From the NCBI GenBank assembly GCA_019635435.1, contig JAHBZM010000001.1:3348001-3412000 (forward strand): DNA of 64,000 nt, given 5' to 3'. How positions within the stretch are numbered: position 1 is the stretch's first letter; the number at the start of each line of letters is the position of its first letter. Source of the DNA: Ramlibacter sp. GTDB lineage: Bacteria > Pseudomonadota > Gammaproteobacteria > Burkholderiales > Burkholderiaceae_C. The notes beneath the pieces were generated by a model. That model worked only from the letters and a program-made list of their open reading frames with translations, did no database searches and was not told the DNA's origin. Made by a program: the position numbers and the translations under genes. Below, in pieces: positions 29,829-39,691 of the stretch.

Positions 29829-32468
29829 ATGACCCAGTTCGCCAAAGAAACCCTGCCCATCAGTCTTGAAGAGGAAATGCGGCGCAGCTACCTCGACTAC
29901 GCGATGAGCGTGATCGTGGGCCGGGCGCTGCCGGATGCGCGCGACGGCCTCAAGCCGGTGCACCGGCGCGTGCTGTACGCCATGCACGAGCTGAACAACG
30001 ACTGGAACCGGCCCTACAAGAAGTCGGCCCGCATCGTGGGCGACGTGATCGGTAAATACCATCCCCATGGCGACCAGTCGGTCTACGACACCATCGTGCG
30101 GCTGGCGCAGGACTTTTCCATGCGTCACATGCTGGTCGATGGCCAGGGCAATTTCGGCTCGGTGGACGGCGACAACGCGGCGGCGATGCGCTACACCGAG
30201 ATCCGCCTGGCCAAGATCGCCCACGAGATGCTGGCCGACATCGACAAGGAGACCGTCGACTTCGGCCCCAACTACGATGGCAGCGAGAAGGAACCACTGG
30301 TCCTGCCCAGCAGGCTGCCCAACCTGCTGGTCAATGGCTCGGGCGGCATTGCCGTGGGCATGGCCACCAACATCCCGCCCCACAACCTCAATGAGGTGGT
30401 GGACGGCTGCCTGCACCTGCTGCGCCACCCCGAGGCCACCATCGACGAGCTGATGGAGATCATCCCGGCCCCGGACTTCCCCACGGCCGGCATCATCTAC
30501 GGCATCAATGGCGTGCGCGATGGCTACCGCACCGGACGCGGCCGCGTCGTGATGCGCGCCAGGTGCCATTTCGAGGACATCGACAAGGGCGCGCGCCAGG
30601 CCATCATCGTCGACGAGCTGCCCTACCAGGTCAACAAGAAGACGCTGCAGGAGCGCATGGCCGAACTGGTCAACGAGAAGAAGATCGAGGGCATCAGCCA
30701 CATCCAGGACGAGTCCGACAAGTCGGGCATGCGCCTGGTGATCGAGCTCAAGCGCGGCGAGGTGCCCGAGGTGGTGCTCAACAACCTGTACAAGCAGACG
30801 CAGCTGCAGGACACCTTCGGCATCAACATGGTGGCGCTGATCGACGGCCAGCCGCGCCTGTGCAACCTCAAGGACCTGATCAAGGTCTTCCTGCAGCATC
30901 GCCGCGAGGTGGTGACGCGGCGCACCGTGTTCGCGCTGCGCAAGGCACGCGAGCGCGGCCACGTGCTCGAGGGCCTGGCCGTGGCGCTGGCCAACATCGA
31001 CGAGTTCATCCGCATCATCCGCGAATCGCCCACGCCGCCGGTCGCCAAGACCGAGCTGATGGCCCGCCCCTGGGACAGCAAGCTGGTGCGCGAGATGCTC
31101 ACCCGCACCCGCGCGGACGGCGGCGTGATCAACGCCGATGACTACCGCCCCGACGGGCTGGAGCGCGCCTTCGGCATGGGCAGCGACGGCCTGTACCGCC
31201 TGTCCGAGACCCAGGCCCAGGAAATCCTGCAGATGCGCCTGCAGCGCCTGACCGGCCTGGAGCAGGACAAGATCGTCGCGGAATACAAGGAAGTGATGGC
31301 CGAGATCGAGGACCTGCTCGACATCCTGGCCAAGCCCGAACGCGTGTCCACCATCATTGGCGACGAGCTGGCCACGGTACGCCAGGAATTCGGCCAGACC
31401 AAGCTGGGCGCACGCCGCAGCGTGGTCGAGCACAACGCCCAGGACCTGGCCACCGAGGACCTGATCACGCCCACCGACATGGTGGTCACGCTCAGCCACA
31501 CCGGCTACATCAAGAGCCAGCCGCTGTCCGAGTACCGCGCCCAGAAGCGCGGCGGCCGCGGCAAGCAGGCCACCGCCACCAAGGAAGACGACTGGGTCGA
31601 CCAGCTGTTCATCGCCAACACGCACGACTGGATCCTGTGCTTTTCCAACCGCGGCCGGCTCTACTGGCTCAAGGTCTGGGAAGTGCCGGCGGGTTCGCGC
31701 GGCTCGCGCGGCCGGCCCATCGTCAACATGTTCCCCCTGCAGGAGGGCGAGAAGATCAACGTGGTGCTGCCGCTGACGGGCGAGTTCCGCAGCTTCCCGG
31801 CCGACCACTACGTCTTCATGGCCACCTCCATGGGCACGGTCAAGAAGACCGCGCTGGACGAGTTCAACAACCCGCGCAAGGGCGGCATCATTGCCGTCAA
31901 CCTTGACGACGGCGACTACCTCATTGGCGCCGCGCTGACCGATGGCCAGCACGACGTGATGCTGTTCTCCGACGGCGGCAAGGCCGTGCGCTTCGACGAG
32001 GACGACGTTCGCCCGCTGGGCCGCAACGCCCGCGGCGTGCGCGGCATGATGCTGGAGGACGGCCAGAGCGTGATCGCCATGCTGGTGGCCGAGGACGAGC
32101 AGCAGTCCGTGCTCACCGCCACGGTCAACGGCTACGGCAAGCGCACGCCGATTGGGGAATACACGCGCCACGGCCGCGGCACCAAGGGCATGATCGCGAT
32201 CCAGCAGAGCGAGCGCAACGGCAAGGTCGTGGCGGCCACGCTGGTCCATGCCGACGACGAGATCATGCTGATCACCGACAAGGGCGTGCTGGTGCGCACC
32301 CGCGTCAGCGAGATCCGCGAACTCGGCCGCGCCACCCAGGGCGTCACGCTGATCGGCCTGGACGAGGGCTCCAAGCTCAGCGGCCTGCAGCGCATCGTCG
32401 AAAACGACGCCAACCCGGCCGACGACGAAGGCGACGCGGCCCCGGACGGCGACGCCAGCGAGAGTTGA
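29829..32468 (+). CDS. gyrA: DNA gyrase subunit A
   Basis: An 879-residue GyrA. Catalytic Tyr122 lies in AAAMRYTEIR. The quinolone region reads GKYHPHGDQSVYDTIVR: Gln83 and Ser84 stand where E. coli has Ser83 and Ala84; Asp87 is kept. The C-terminal domain has the GyrA box QKRGGRGK near residue 567 and six beta-pinwheel blades, and ends in an acidic tail. It introduces negative supercoils with GyrB. The 223-bp gap to the divergent ompA-family gene must hold both promoters; I could not assign them firmly. Copy C of the dispersed repeat abuts the stop codon. Confidence 0.98.
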   Translation: MTQFAKETLPISLEEEMRRSYLDYAMSVIVGRALPDARDGLKPVHRRVLYAMHELNNDWNRPYKKSARIVGDVIGKYHPHGDQSVYDTIVRLAQDFSMRHMLVDGQGNFGSVDGDNAAAMRYTEIRLAKIAHEMLADIDKETVDFGPNYDGSEKEPLVLPSRLPNLLVNGSGGIAVGMATNIPPHNLNEVVDGCLHLLRHPEATIDELMEIIPAPDFPTAGIIYGINGVRDGYRTGRGRVVMRARCHFEDIDKGARQAIIVDELPYQVNKKTLQERMAELVNEKKIEGISHIQDESDKSGMRLVIELKRGEVPEVVLNNLYKQTQLQDTFGINMVALIDGQPRLCNLKDLIKVFLQHRREVVTRRTVFALRKARERGHVLEGLAVALANIDEFIRIIRESPTPPVAKTELMARPWDSKLVREMLTRTRADGGVINADDYRPDGLERAFGMGSDGLYRLSETQAQEILQMRLQRLTGLEQDKIVAEYKEVMAEIEDLLDILAKPERVSTIIGDELATVRQEFGQTKLGARRSVVEHNAQDLATEDLITPTDMVVTLSHTGYIKSQPLSEYRAQKRGGRGKQATATKEDDWVDQLFIANTHDWILCFSNRGRLYWLKVWEVPAGSRGSRGRPIVNMFPLQEGEKINVVLPLTGEFRSFPADHYVFMATSMGTVKKTALDEFNNPRKGGIIAVNLDDGDYLIGAALTDGQHDVMLFSDGGKAVRFDEDDVRPLGRNARGVRGMMLEDGQSVIAMLVAEDEQQSVLTATVNGYGKRTPIGEYTRHGRGTKGMIAIQQSERNGKVVAATLVHADDEIMLITDKGVLVRTRVSEIRELGRATQGVTLIGLDEGSKLSGLQRIVENDANPADDEGDAAPDGDASES

Positions 32469-32520
32469 TTGCTATATTTTCAGTAGCACTCCATGCCCGC
32501 CCGGTCTGGACTCCAGGCCT
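32469..32520 (+). repeat. Dispersed element, copy C
   Basis: It reads TTGCTATATTTTCAGTAGCA, then CCATGCCCGCCCGG, then TCTGGACTCCAGGCCT. It starts on the first base after the gyrA stop codon, in sense orientation, and ends 20 bp before serC. Confidence 0.85.
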
Positions 32521-32540
32521 TTTCTCCTTGAAATTGTCGA

Positions 32541-33650
32541 ATGAACCGCCCTTACAACTTCGCCGCCGGCCCCGCCGCCATTCCGCCTGAGGTGCTGCAG
32601 CAGGCAGCCGCCGAAATGCTCGACTGGCATGGCAGCGGCATGGGCGTGATGGAAATGAGCCACCGCGGGCGCGAGTTCATCTCGATCTACGAGCAGGCCG
32701 AGGCCGACCTGCGCGAGTTGCTGGCCGTGCCCTCGAACTTCCGCATCCTGTTCATGCAGGGCGGCGGCCTGGCCGAAAACGCCATCGTGCCGCTGAACCT
32801 CTCGCACGCGGCCACGGCCGACTACGTGGTCACCGGCAGCTGGAGCCAGAAGTCGCAGAAAGAGGCCCGCAAGTACTGCAGCCAGGTGCACATCGCCGCC
32901 AGCAACGAGGCCGATGGCCACACCAGCCTGCCCGCGCCGGCGGGCTGGGACCTGAGCACGGGCACCCGCTATGTGCAGGTCTGCACCAACGAGACCATCC
33001 ACGGCGTGGAGTTCCACGAGCTGCCCGACCTGAAGGCCCTGGGCTGCGATGCGCCGCTGGTGATCGACTTTTCCTCGCACGTGGCTTCGCGGCCCGTGGA
33101 CTGGTCGCGCGTGGGCCTGGCCTTCGGCGGCGCCCAGAAAAACCTGGGCCCGGCCGGCGTCACCCTGGTGGTGGTGCGCGACGACCTGCTGGGCCACGCC
33201 CTGCCGATCTGCCCCAGCGCCTTCGACTACAAGGTCGTGGCCGAGCACCAGTCCATGTACAACACGCCGCCCACCTGGGCCATCTACATCGCCGGCCTGA
33301 CCTTCCAGTGGCTCAAGCGGCAAACCGAGGGCGGCGCAAGCGGCGTGGCGGCCATGGAGCGGCGCAACATGGCCAAGGCGGCCCTGCTGTACGACTTCAT
33401 CGATGGTTCGGCGTTTTACGCCAACAAGGTTGCCAAAAACTGCCGCTCGCGCATGAACGTGCCCTTCTTCCTGGCCGACGAATCGCGCAATGATGACTTC
33501 CTGGCCGGCGCGAAGGCGCGCGGGCTGTTGCAGCTCAAGGGCCACAAGTCGGTGGGCGGCATGCGCGCCAGCATCTACAACGCCATGCCGCTGGCCGGTG
33601 TGCAGGCGCTGGTGGACTACATGCGAGAATTTGAGCAAAAGAACACCTGA
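32541..33650 (+). CDS. serC: Phosphoserine aminotransferase
   Basis: A 369-residue PLP enzyme. N-terminal YNFAAGPAAIPPEVL and MEMSHRGREFISI are diagnostic, FMQGGGLAENAIVPLN binds the PLP phosphate, and Lys200 in GGAQKNLGPAG forms the Schiff base. SVGGMRASIYNAMP is at the C-terminus. It works in serine synthesis and in pyridoxal phosphate synthesis. It leads the serC-pheA-tyrA-aroA/cmk cluster. Confidence 0.97.
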   Translation: MNRPYNFAAGPAAIPPEVLQQAAAEMLDWHGSGMGVMEMSHRGREFISIYEQAEADLRELLAVPSNFRILFMQGGGLAENAIVPLNLSHAATADYVVTGSWSQKSQKEARKYCSQVHIAASNEADGHTSLPAPAGWDLSTGTRYVQVCTNETIHGVEFHELPDLKALGCDAPLVIDFSSHVASRPVDWSRVGLAFGGAQKNLGPAGVTLVVVRDDLLGHALPICPSAFDYKVVAEHQSMYNTPPTWAIYIAGLTFQWLKRQTEGGASGVAAMERRNMAKAALLYDFIDGSAFYANKVAKNCRSRMNVPFFLADESRNDDFLAGAKARGLLQLKGHKSVGGMRASIYNAMPLAGVQALVDYMREFEQKNT

Positions 33651-33661
33651 ATTTTCGCGAC

Positions 33662-34744
33662 ATGCCCCAATCCCTTGCCGACCTCCGCACGCAGATCGAC
33701 GCCGTCGACGGCGAGCTGCTCACGCTGCTGAACCGCCGGGCGGCACTGGCCAATGAAGTCGGAGAGATCAAGCGCGCGGAGGGTTCGGCCGTGTTCCGGC
33801 CCGAGCGCGAAGCGCAGGTCATCAATGGCCTGCAGGCCGCCAACCCCGGCCCGCTCAAGGCCGCCAACGTGGCCACCATCTGGCGCGAAGTCATGTCGGC
33901 CTGCCGTGCCCTGGAGGCGCCGCAGCGCGTGGCCTACCTGGGCCCGGCCGGCACCTTCAGCGAGCAGGCCGCGGTGCAGTTCTTTGGCTCCAGCATCGAG
34001 CATGTGCCCTGCGTGAACTTTGACGAGGTGTTCCATGCCGCCACGGCGGGCACGGCCGACTTCGGCGTGGTTCCGGTGGAGAACAACACCGAGGGCGTGG
34101 TCACCCGCTCGCTCGACCTGCTGCTGCAGTCGCCGCTGCACATCGTGGGCGAGATCAGCCTGCTGGTGCGTCACCACCTGCTGCGCCTGTCCAAGTCACT
34201 GGATGGCGTGGAGGTCGTGCTGGCCCACCCCCAGGCCCTGGCGCAGTGCCAGGGCTGGCTCACCAAGCACCTGCCCCAGGCGGAGCGCCGGGCCGTGTCC
34301 AGCAATGCCGAGGGGGCCCGTCAGGCCGCCGGCAACCCGACCTGGGCCGCCATTGCGAGCGAGCGCGCCGGCAGCGAGTTCGGCCTGCACATTGCGGCGC
34401 ACGCGGTGCAGGATGACGCCTTCAACCGCACCCGCTTCGCCGTGATCTGCCTGCCGCAAACCCTGGCCGCGCCGCAGGCCTCGGGCCGCGACTGCGTGAG
34501 CCTGATCGTGTCGGTGCCCAACAAGCCCGGGGCGGTGCACGACATCCTGGTGCCGCTCAAGGCCCACGGGGTCTCGATGACGCGCTTCGAGTCGCGCCCC
34601 GCGCGCTCCGGCCAGTGGGAATACTATTTCTACATTGACGTGCAGGGCCACCCCACCGAGCCGCATGTGGCGGCCGCGCTGCGCGACCTGCAGGGCCTGT
34701 GCGCCTTCTACAAGGTGCTGGGCACCTACCCCGTGGGTGAATGA
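33662..34744 (+). CDS. pheA: Bifunctional chorismate mutase/prephenate dehydratase
   Basis: A 360-residue P-protein for phenylalanine synthesis. The chorismate mutase domain (residues 1-90) has LADLRTQIDAVDGELLTLLNRRAALANEVGEIK. The dehydratase domain has VAYLGPAGTFSEQAAVQFFG and GVVPVENNTEGVV, then the NRTRFAVI signature. The ACT domain starts at about residue 278 (CVSLIVSVPNKPGAVHDIL) with the Phe-binding ESRPARSGQWEYYFYIDVQGH. Feedback inhibition by Phe is expected. The gene starts 11 bp after serC. Confidence 0.97.
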   Translation: MPQSLADLRTQIDAVDGELLTLLNRRAALANEVGEIKRAEGSAVFRPEREAQVINGLQAANPGPLKAANVATIWREVMSACRALEAPQRVAYLGPAGTFSEQAAVQFFGSSIEHVPCVNFDEVFHAATAGTADFGVVPVENNTEGVVTRSLDLLLQSPLHIVGEISLLVRHHLLRLSKSLDGVEVVLAHPQALAQCQGWLTKHLPQAERRAVSSNAEGARQAAGNPTWAAIASERAGSEFGLHIAAHAVQDDAFNRTRFAVICLPQTLAAPQASGRDCVSLIVSVPNKPGAVHDILVPLKAHGVSMTRFESRPARSGQWEYYFYIDVQGHPTEPHVAAALRDLQGLCAFYKVLGTYPVGE

Positions 34745-34824
34745 CATGGTGCCCGCCATCCCCCTTCTTTCCGGCCTCCAGGGGCCCAGCCTCCCTCGGG
34801 GCGGCCCTTCGGGAGTGCTGACTG

Positions 34825-35706
34825 ATGTTTGAACAACTGGGACTGATCGGCTGTGGCCTGATGGGCGGCTCGTTCGCGCTGGCGCTCAAGCGCGCCGGGC
34901 TGGTCAAGCGCGTGGTCGGCTACAGCAAGTCCCCGTCCACCACCGAGCGCGCGCGCCAGATGGGCGTGATCGATGTGGAGGCGCCCTCGGCGCTGCTGGC
35001 CGTGTCGGGGGCCGACATCGTGCTGCTCGCCGTGCCGGTGTCCGCCACCGAGGCCACGCTCAAGGCCATCAAGCACCTGATCACTGCCAACACCCTGATC
35101 ATGGACGTGGGCTCGACCAAGCGCGACGTGGTCGATGCGGCGCGCCGCGTGCTCGGCGTCCACGTGGCGACCTTTGTGCCGGCCCATCCGGTGACCGGCA
35201 AGGAAGTGTCCGGCGTCGACCACGCCGACCCCGACCTTTACAACGGCAAGCAGGTCATCCTCACGCCGATCGAGCGCACCATGACCGCCAAGCTCCAGCA
35301 GGCGGTGGACGTGTGGACGGCCCTGGGCAGCAAGGTGATCCAGATGTCGCCGGAATCGCATGACGCGGCCTTTGCCGCCGTCAGCCACCTGCCCCACCTC
35401 GTGGCTTTCGCGCTCATAAACGGCATCACCAACCAGCCGCACGGGCGCGACTACCTGTCGCTGGCCGGCCCGGGCTTCCGCGACTTCACGCGCATTGCCG
35501 CGAGCGACCCCAAGATGTGGCGCGACGTGCTGCTGGCCAACCGCGAAGAGCTGCTGAGCCAGTCCAAGAAGTTCCGCGACGCGCTGCACTCGCTGGAAAT
35601 CATGATCCAGAGCGGCAACTCCGATGCGCTGGAAGGCCTGGTCCGGCAGGCCAGCGACACCCGGGCCCACTGGCGCATGGGCGCCCCCGCCAAGAAATCA
35701 ACATGA
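34825..35706 (+). CDS. tyrA: Prephenate dehydrogenase
   Basis: A 293-residue TyrA for tyrosine synthesis. The NAD-binding motif is LGLIGCGLMGGSFALALK, followed by DVGSTKRDVV, the catalytic His in VPAHPVTGKEVSGV, and SPESHDAAFAAVSHLPHLVAFAL. There is no ACT domain. The 80-bp spacer after pheA holds a hairpin-like CTCCC/GGGAG and no gene; the hisC-type aminotransferase found here in some Burkholderiales is absent. Confidence 0.95.
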   Translation: MFEQLGLIGCGLMGGSFALALKRAGLVKRVVGYSKSPSTTERARQMGVIDVEAPSALLAVSGADIVLLAVPVSATEATLKAIKHLITANTLIMDVGSTKRDVVDAARRVLGVHVATFVPAHPVTGKEVSGVDHADPDLYNGKQVILTPIERTMTAKLQQAVDVWTALGSKVIQMSPESHDAAFAAVSHLPHLVAFALINGITNQPHGRDYLSLAGPGFRDFTRIAASDPKMWRDVLLANREELLSQSKKFRDALHSLEIMIQSGNSDALEGLVRQASDTRAHWRMGAPAKKST

Positions 35707-35743
35707 AAGTCATGCCGGCGGCTGGGCTGCCGCGCCGCCGCTG

Positions 35744-37774
35744 ATGTACGCCACCGAGTTCCTCGACCTCCCTCCCCTGGCCCGCGCGGGCGGCACCGTC
35801 ACCCTGCCCGGCTCCAAGAGCATCTCCAACCGCGTGCTGCTGCTCGCGGCGCTGTGCGAGGGCACCACCGAGATCCATGACCTGCTGGACTCCGACGACA
35901 CCCGCGTGATGCTGGCCGCGCTGCGCCAGCTGGGCTGTGGCGTGGCCCACGAAGGCGCGCTGGTCCGCATCACCGGGCTTGGCGGGCGGGCACCGGCCTC
36001 GCCGGCCAGGCTTTTCATGGGCAATGCCGGCACCGCCATGCGCCCGCTCACCGCCGCGCTGGCGGTGCTGGGCGGCGAGTTCGAGCTCAGCGGCGTGCCG
36101 CGCATGCACGAGCGGCCCATTGGCGACCTGGTGGACGCCTTGCGCCAACTGGGCTGCCAGCTCGATTACCTGGGACAGGACGGCTTCCCGCCGCTGCGCA
36201 TTGACCGGCCGGCGCTGGCGCTGCAGGCGCCCATCCAGGTGCGCGGTGACGTGTCCAGCCAGTTCCTGACCGCCCTGCTCATGGCGCTGCCCCTGGTGGC
36301 GCAGGGCGACGTGGTGATCGAGGTGGTGGGCGAGCTGATCTCGCGGCCGTACATCGAGATCACCCTCAACCTGCTGGAGCGCTTCGGCATCGCCGTGCAG
36401 CGCCCCGGGGGCGCGGACCGCTGGCAGCGCTTCACCATCCCGGCCGGCAGCCGCTACCGTTCACCGGGCGTCGTCCACGTGGAGGCCGACGCCTCGTCCG
36501 CCAGCTATTTCATCGCGCTCGGGGCCATCGCGGCGCCAGTGGCCGGCCAGATCGGCCTGAAGATCCAGGGCGTGGGGGCCGACTCGATCCAGGGCGACAT
36601 CCGCTTCATCGAGGCCGCCCAGGCCATGGGGGCCGTGGTGCGCAGCGGCCCCAACTGGCTCGAAATTTCACGCGGCGAGCCCGGCGCGGGCTGGCCACTC
36701 AAGGCCATCGACCTTGACTGCAACCACATCCCCGACGCCGCCATGACCCTGGCGGTCATGGCCCTGTTTGCCGACGGAACCACCACGCTGCGCAACATCG
36801 CGAGCTGGCGCGTCAAGGAAACCGACCGCCTCACCGCCATGGCCGTTGAATGCACCAAGCTCGGTGCGACGGTGGCCGAAGGCCCGGACTGGCTGAGCAT
36901 CACCCCGCCGGCCCAGTGGAAGGCCGCCAGCATCCACACCTACGATGACCACCGGGTGGCGATGTGCTTCTCGCTGGCGGCGTTCAATGCCGACGCCGTG
37001 CCCGTTCGCATTGAAGACCCCAAGTGCGTGGCCAAGACCTTCCCCGACTATTTCGAGACCCTGTTCTCGGTGGTCGAGCCCGTGGCGGGCCGGGTGCCTG
37101 TGATCTGCGTGGACGGCCCCACGGCCTCCGGCAAGGGCACGCTGGCCGCCACCCTGGCGCAGCAGCTGGGCTACCACTACCTGGATTCGGGCGCCCTTTA
37201 CCGCGTGACGGCGCTGGCCGCACTGCGCGCCGGCCTGGCCCTGGAACCCGCCCACGAGGCCGCCATTGCCGATCTGGCCCGGCGGCTGCCGGTGCGGTTT
37301 GCCGGCGGCCATGTGCTGCTGGACGGGCAGGACGTGAGCGACGCCATCCGCACCGAGGAAGCCGGCATGAACGCCTCGCGGGTCTCCGCCCTGCCCGCCG
37401 TGCGCACGGCCCTGGTCGCCCTGCAGCACGGCTTTCGGCGCCTGCCGGGGCTGGTGGCCGATGGCCGCGACATGGGCACCGTGATCTTTCCGGCGGCCCC
37501 GCTCAAGCTGTATTTGACGGCCAGCGCCGCCAAGCGTGCCGAACGGCGCCATAAGCAGTTGATTTCAAAGGGTTTTTCAGCTACACTCGACAGTCTTCGG
37601 CAAGACTTGGAAGCGCGCGACGCGAGGGATTCGTCCCGCAGCGTGGCCCCTTTGAAGCCTGCCGCAGATGCCTTGTTGCTCGACAACTCGGAGCAGACGG
37701 TTGAAGAATCGGTTGCTCAGGTGCTGTCGTGGTGGCAGGACAGGCAGCCGTTCGGGGCCTCCCCGAACAGCTGA
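35744..37774 (+). CDS. aroA-cmk: Fused EPSP synthase and cytidylate kinase
   Basis: A 676-residue fusion. Residues 1-440 are EPSP synthase (AroA, shikimate pathway): PGSKSISNRVLLLAALCEGTT, FMGNAGTAMRPLTAALA, VSSQFLTALLMALPL, CNHIPDAAMTLAVMALFADG and the Arg-rich WRVKETDRLTAM. Residues 445-676 are CMP kinase (Cmk): Walker A VDGPTASGKGTLAA near residue 457, YLDSGALYRV, and GRDMGTVIFPAAPLKLYLTASAAKRAERRHKQL. One continuous frame with a short VEPVAGRVP junction joins them. The order aroA-cmk-rpsA is common elsewhere as separate genes; the fusion is known in Comamonadaceae. Start at 35744, as the tyrA stop is at 35706. Confidence 0.95.
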   Translation: MYATEFLDLPPLARAGGTVTLPGSKSISNRVLLLAALCEGTTEIHDLLDSDDTRVMLAALRQLGCGVAHEGALVRITGLGGRAPASPARLFMGNAGTAMRPLTAALAVLGGEFELSGVPRMHERPIGDLVDALRQLGCQLDYLGQDGFPPLRIDRPALALQAPIQVRGDVSSQFLTALLMALPLVAQGDVVIEVVGELISRPYIEITLNLLERFGIAVQRPGGADRWQRFTIPAGSRYRSPGVVHVEADASSASYFIALGAIAAPVAGQIGLKIQGVGADSIQGDIRFIEAAQAMGAVVRSGPNWLEISRGEPGAGWPLKAIDLDCNHIPDAAMTLAVMALFADGTTTLRNIASWRVKETDRLTAMAVECTKLGATVAEGPDWLSITPPAQWKAASIHTYDDHRVAMCFSLAAFNADAVPVRIEDPKCVAKTFPDYFETLFSVVEPVAGRVPVICVDGPTASGKGTLAATLAQQLGYHYLDSGALYRVTALAALRAGLALEPAHEAAIADLARRLPVRFAGGHVLLDGQDVSDAIRTEEAGMNASRVSALPAVRTALVALQHGFRRLPGLVADGRDMGTVIFPAAPLKLYLTASAAKRAERRHKQLISKGFSATLDSLRQDLEARDARDSSRSVAPLKPAADALLLDNSEQTVEESVAQVLSWWQDRQPFGASPNS

Positions 37775-37927
37775 AAGGCCCGCACAGCCCCTCTCGCGCG
37801 TCAGCGCCCAGGCGGTGCGGTTCATCAACTCCAACCGCGGACCCTTCCGCACAAAACCGCCGTCATCAGTCCTAGAAACAGCAGCAATGGTGCCGCTGGA
37901 AACCTGCGTGACGTGCAAGGAAATTCA

Positions 37928-39616
37928 ATGTCTGAATCATTTGCCTCGATGTTCGAAGAATCGCTGCAGCGCTCTGAAATGCGCACCGGCGAAGTGATCA
38001 CCTCCGAAGTGGTCCGTATCGAACACAGTTTCGTCGTCGTGAACGCCGGCCTCAAGTCCGAAGCCTACGTGCCGATCGACGAGTTCAAGAATGACAAGGG
38101 CGAAATCGAAGTCCAGGTGGGCGATTTCGTCTCGGTGGCCATCGACGCCATCGAAAACGGCTATGGCGACACCATCCTGTCGCGCGACAAGGCCAAGCGC
38201 CTGGCCTCGTGGATGAGCCTCGAAAAGGCCCTGGAATCCGGCGAATTCGTCACCGGCACCACCAGCGGCAAGGTCAAGGGCGGCCTGACCGTTCTGGTCA
38301 ACGGCATCCGCGCCTTCCTGCCGGGCTCGCTGATCGACACCCGTCCCATCAAGGACCTGACCCCGTTCGAGAACAAGACCCTGGAATTCAAGGTCATCAA
38401 GCTGGACCGCAAGCGCAACAACGTGGTGCTGAGCCGCCGCGCCGTGGTCGAAGCCTCCATGGGCGAAGAGCGCGCCAAGCTGATGGAAACCCTGAAAGAG
38501 GGTTCCGTGGTGCGTGGCGTGGTCAAGAACATCACCGAATACGGTGCGTTCGTGGACCTGGGCGGCATCGACGGCCTGCTGCACATCACCGACATGGCCT
38601 GGCGCCGTGTCCGCCACCCGAGCGAAGTCGTTCAGGCCGGCCAGGAAATCACCGCCAAGATCCTCAAGTTCGACACCGAGAAGAACCGTGTCTCGCTGGG
38701 TCTCAAGCAGATGGGCGACGACCCCTGGATGGGCGTCAACCGCCGCTACCCGCAAGGCACGCGCATGTTCGGCAAGATCACCAACATCGCCGACTACGGC
38801 GCGTTCGTGGAACTCGAGCCCGGCATCGAAGGCCTGGTGCACGTCTCCGAAATGGACTGGACCAACAAGAACGTCGCCCCCAGCAAGATCGTCTCGTTGG
38901 GTGACGAAGTCGAAGTCATGGTCCTGGAAATCGACGAGGACAAGCGCCGCATCAGCCTGGGCATGAAGCAGTGCAAGGCCAACCCCTGGCAGGAATTCGC
39001 GCAGAACACCAAGCGCGGCGACCGCGTCAAGGGCCCGATCAAGTCGATCACCGACTTCGGCGTGTTCGTCGGCCTGGCCGCCGGCATCGACGGCCTGGTC
39101 CACCTGTCCGACCTCTCGTGGAACGAGCCCGGCGAAGCCGCCGTGCGCAACTACAAGAAGGGCCAGGAAGTGGACGCCATCGTGCTGGCCGTGGACGTGG
39201 ACCGCGAGCGCATCAGCCTGGGCATCAAGCAGCTGGACGGCGACCCGTTTGCCACCTTCGTGTCGGTGCACGACAAGGGCTCCGTGGTGTCGGGCAAGGT
39301 CAAGACCGTCGACGCCAAGGGCGCCGAGATCGACCTGGGCGAAGACATCATCGGTTACCTGCGCGCCTCGGAAATCTCCCGCGACCGCGTGGAAGATGCC
39401 CGCAACGTGCTCAAGGAAGGCGACGAAGTGTCGACCGTGGTCGTCAACATCGACCGCAAGACCCGCAACATCCAGCTCTCGATCAAGGCCAAGGACATGG
39501 CTGACGAACAGGGCGCGATGGCCAACCTGAGCCAGCAGTCCTCGCGCGAAAACGCCGGCACGACCAGCCTGGGCGCCCTGCTGCGCGCCAAGCTGGACAA
39601 CAACGAATCGAAATAA
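37928..39616 (+). CDS. rpsA: 30S ribosomal protein S1
   Basis: A 562-residue S1 with six S1 (OB-fold) repeats. The first two bind the ribosome and the others bind mRNA (repeats such as VVKNITEYGAFVDLGGIDGLLHITDMAW and IKSITDFGVFVGLAAGIDGLVHLSDLSW). AAGGA precedes the ATG. The 153-bp leader after aroA-cmk holds no gene; rpsA leaders are autoregulated by S1 in other bacteria. Codon use is visibly more biased than in neighbours (many GAC, AAG, GTC), as expected for high expression. Confidence 0.98.
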   Translation: MSESFASMFEESLQRSEMRTGEVITSEVVRIEHSFVVVNAGLKSEAYVPIDEFKNDKGEIEVQVGDFVSVAIDAIENGYGDTILSRDKAKRLASWMSLEKALESGEFVTGTTSGKVKGGLTVLVNGIRAFLPGSLIDTRPIKDLTPFENKTLEFKVIKLDRKRNNVVLSRRAVVEASMGEERAKLMETLKEGSVVRGVVKNITEYGAFVDLGGIDGLLHITDMAWRRVRHPSEVVQAGQEITAKILKFDTEKNRVSLGLKQMGDDPWMGVNRRYPQGTRMFGKITNIADYGAFVELEPGIEGLVHVSEMDWTNKNVAPSKIVSLGDEVEVMVLEIDEDKRRISLGMKQCKANPWQEFAQNTKRGDRVKGPIKSITDFGVFVGLAAGIDGLVHLSDLSWNEPGEAAVRNYKKGQEVDAIVLAVDVDRERISLGIKQLDGDPFATFVSVHDKGSVVSGKVKTVDAKGAEIDLGEDIIGYLRASEISRDRVEDARNVLKEGDEVSTVVVNIDRKTRNIQLSIKAKDMADEQGAMANLSQQSSRENAGTTSLGALLRAKLDNNESK

Positions 39617-39691
39617 GGTTTGAACCGTTGAGGACAGGGCGGCCCTGCGCATCACGCGTTGGCCGGTCTGTCCCGCAATGTCTTCGATTTC

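Noticed and set aside
29718..32249. Long open frame antisense to gyrA (about 840 codons)
   Set aside because: A shadow of gyrA; gyrA motifs are complete on the other strand.
37555..37620. Possible repeat copy in the cmk part of the fusion gene
   Set aside because: The residues are the normal conserved Cmk segment (KQLISKGFSATLDSLRQDLEARD); the DNA match is only short A/T runs.
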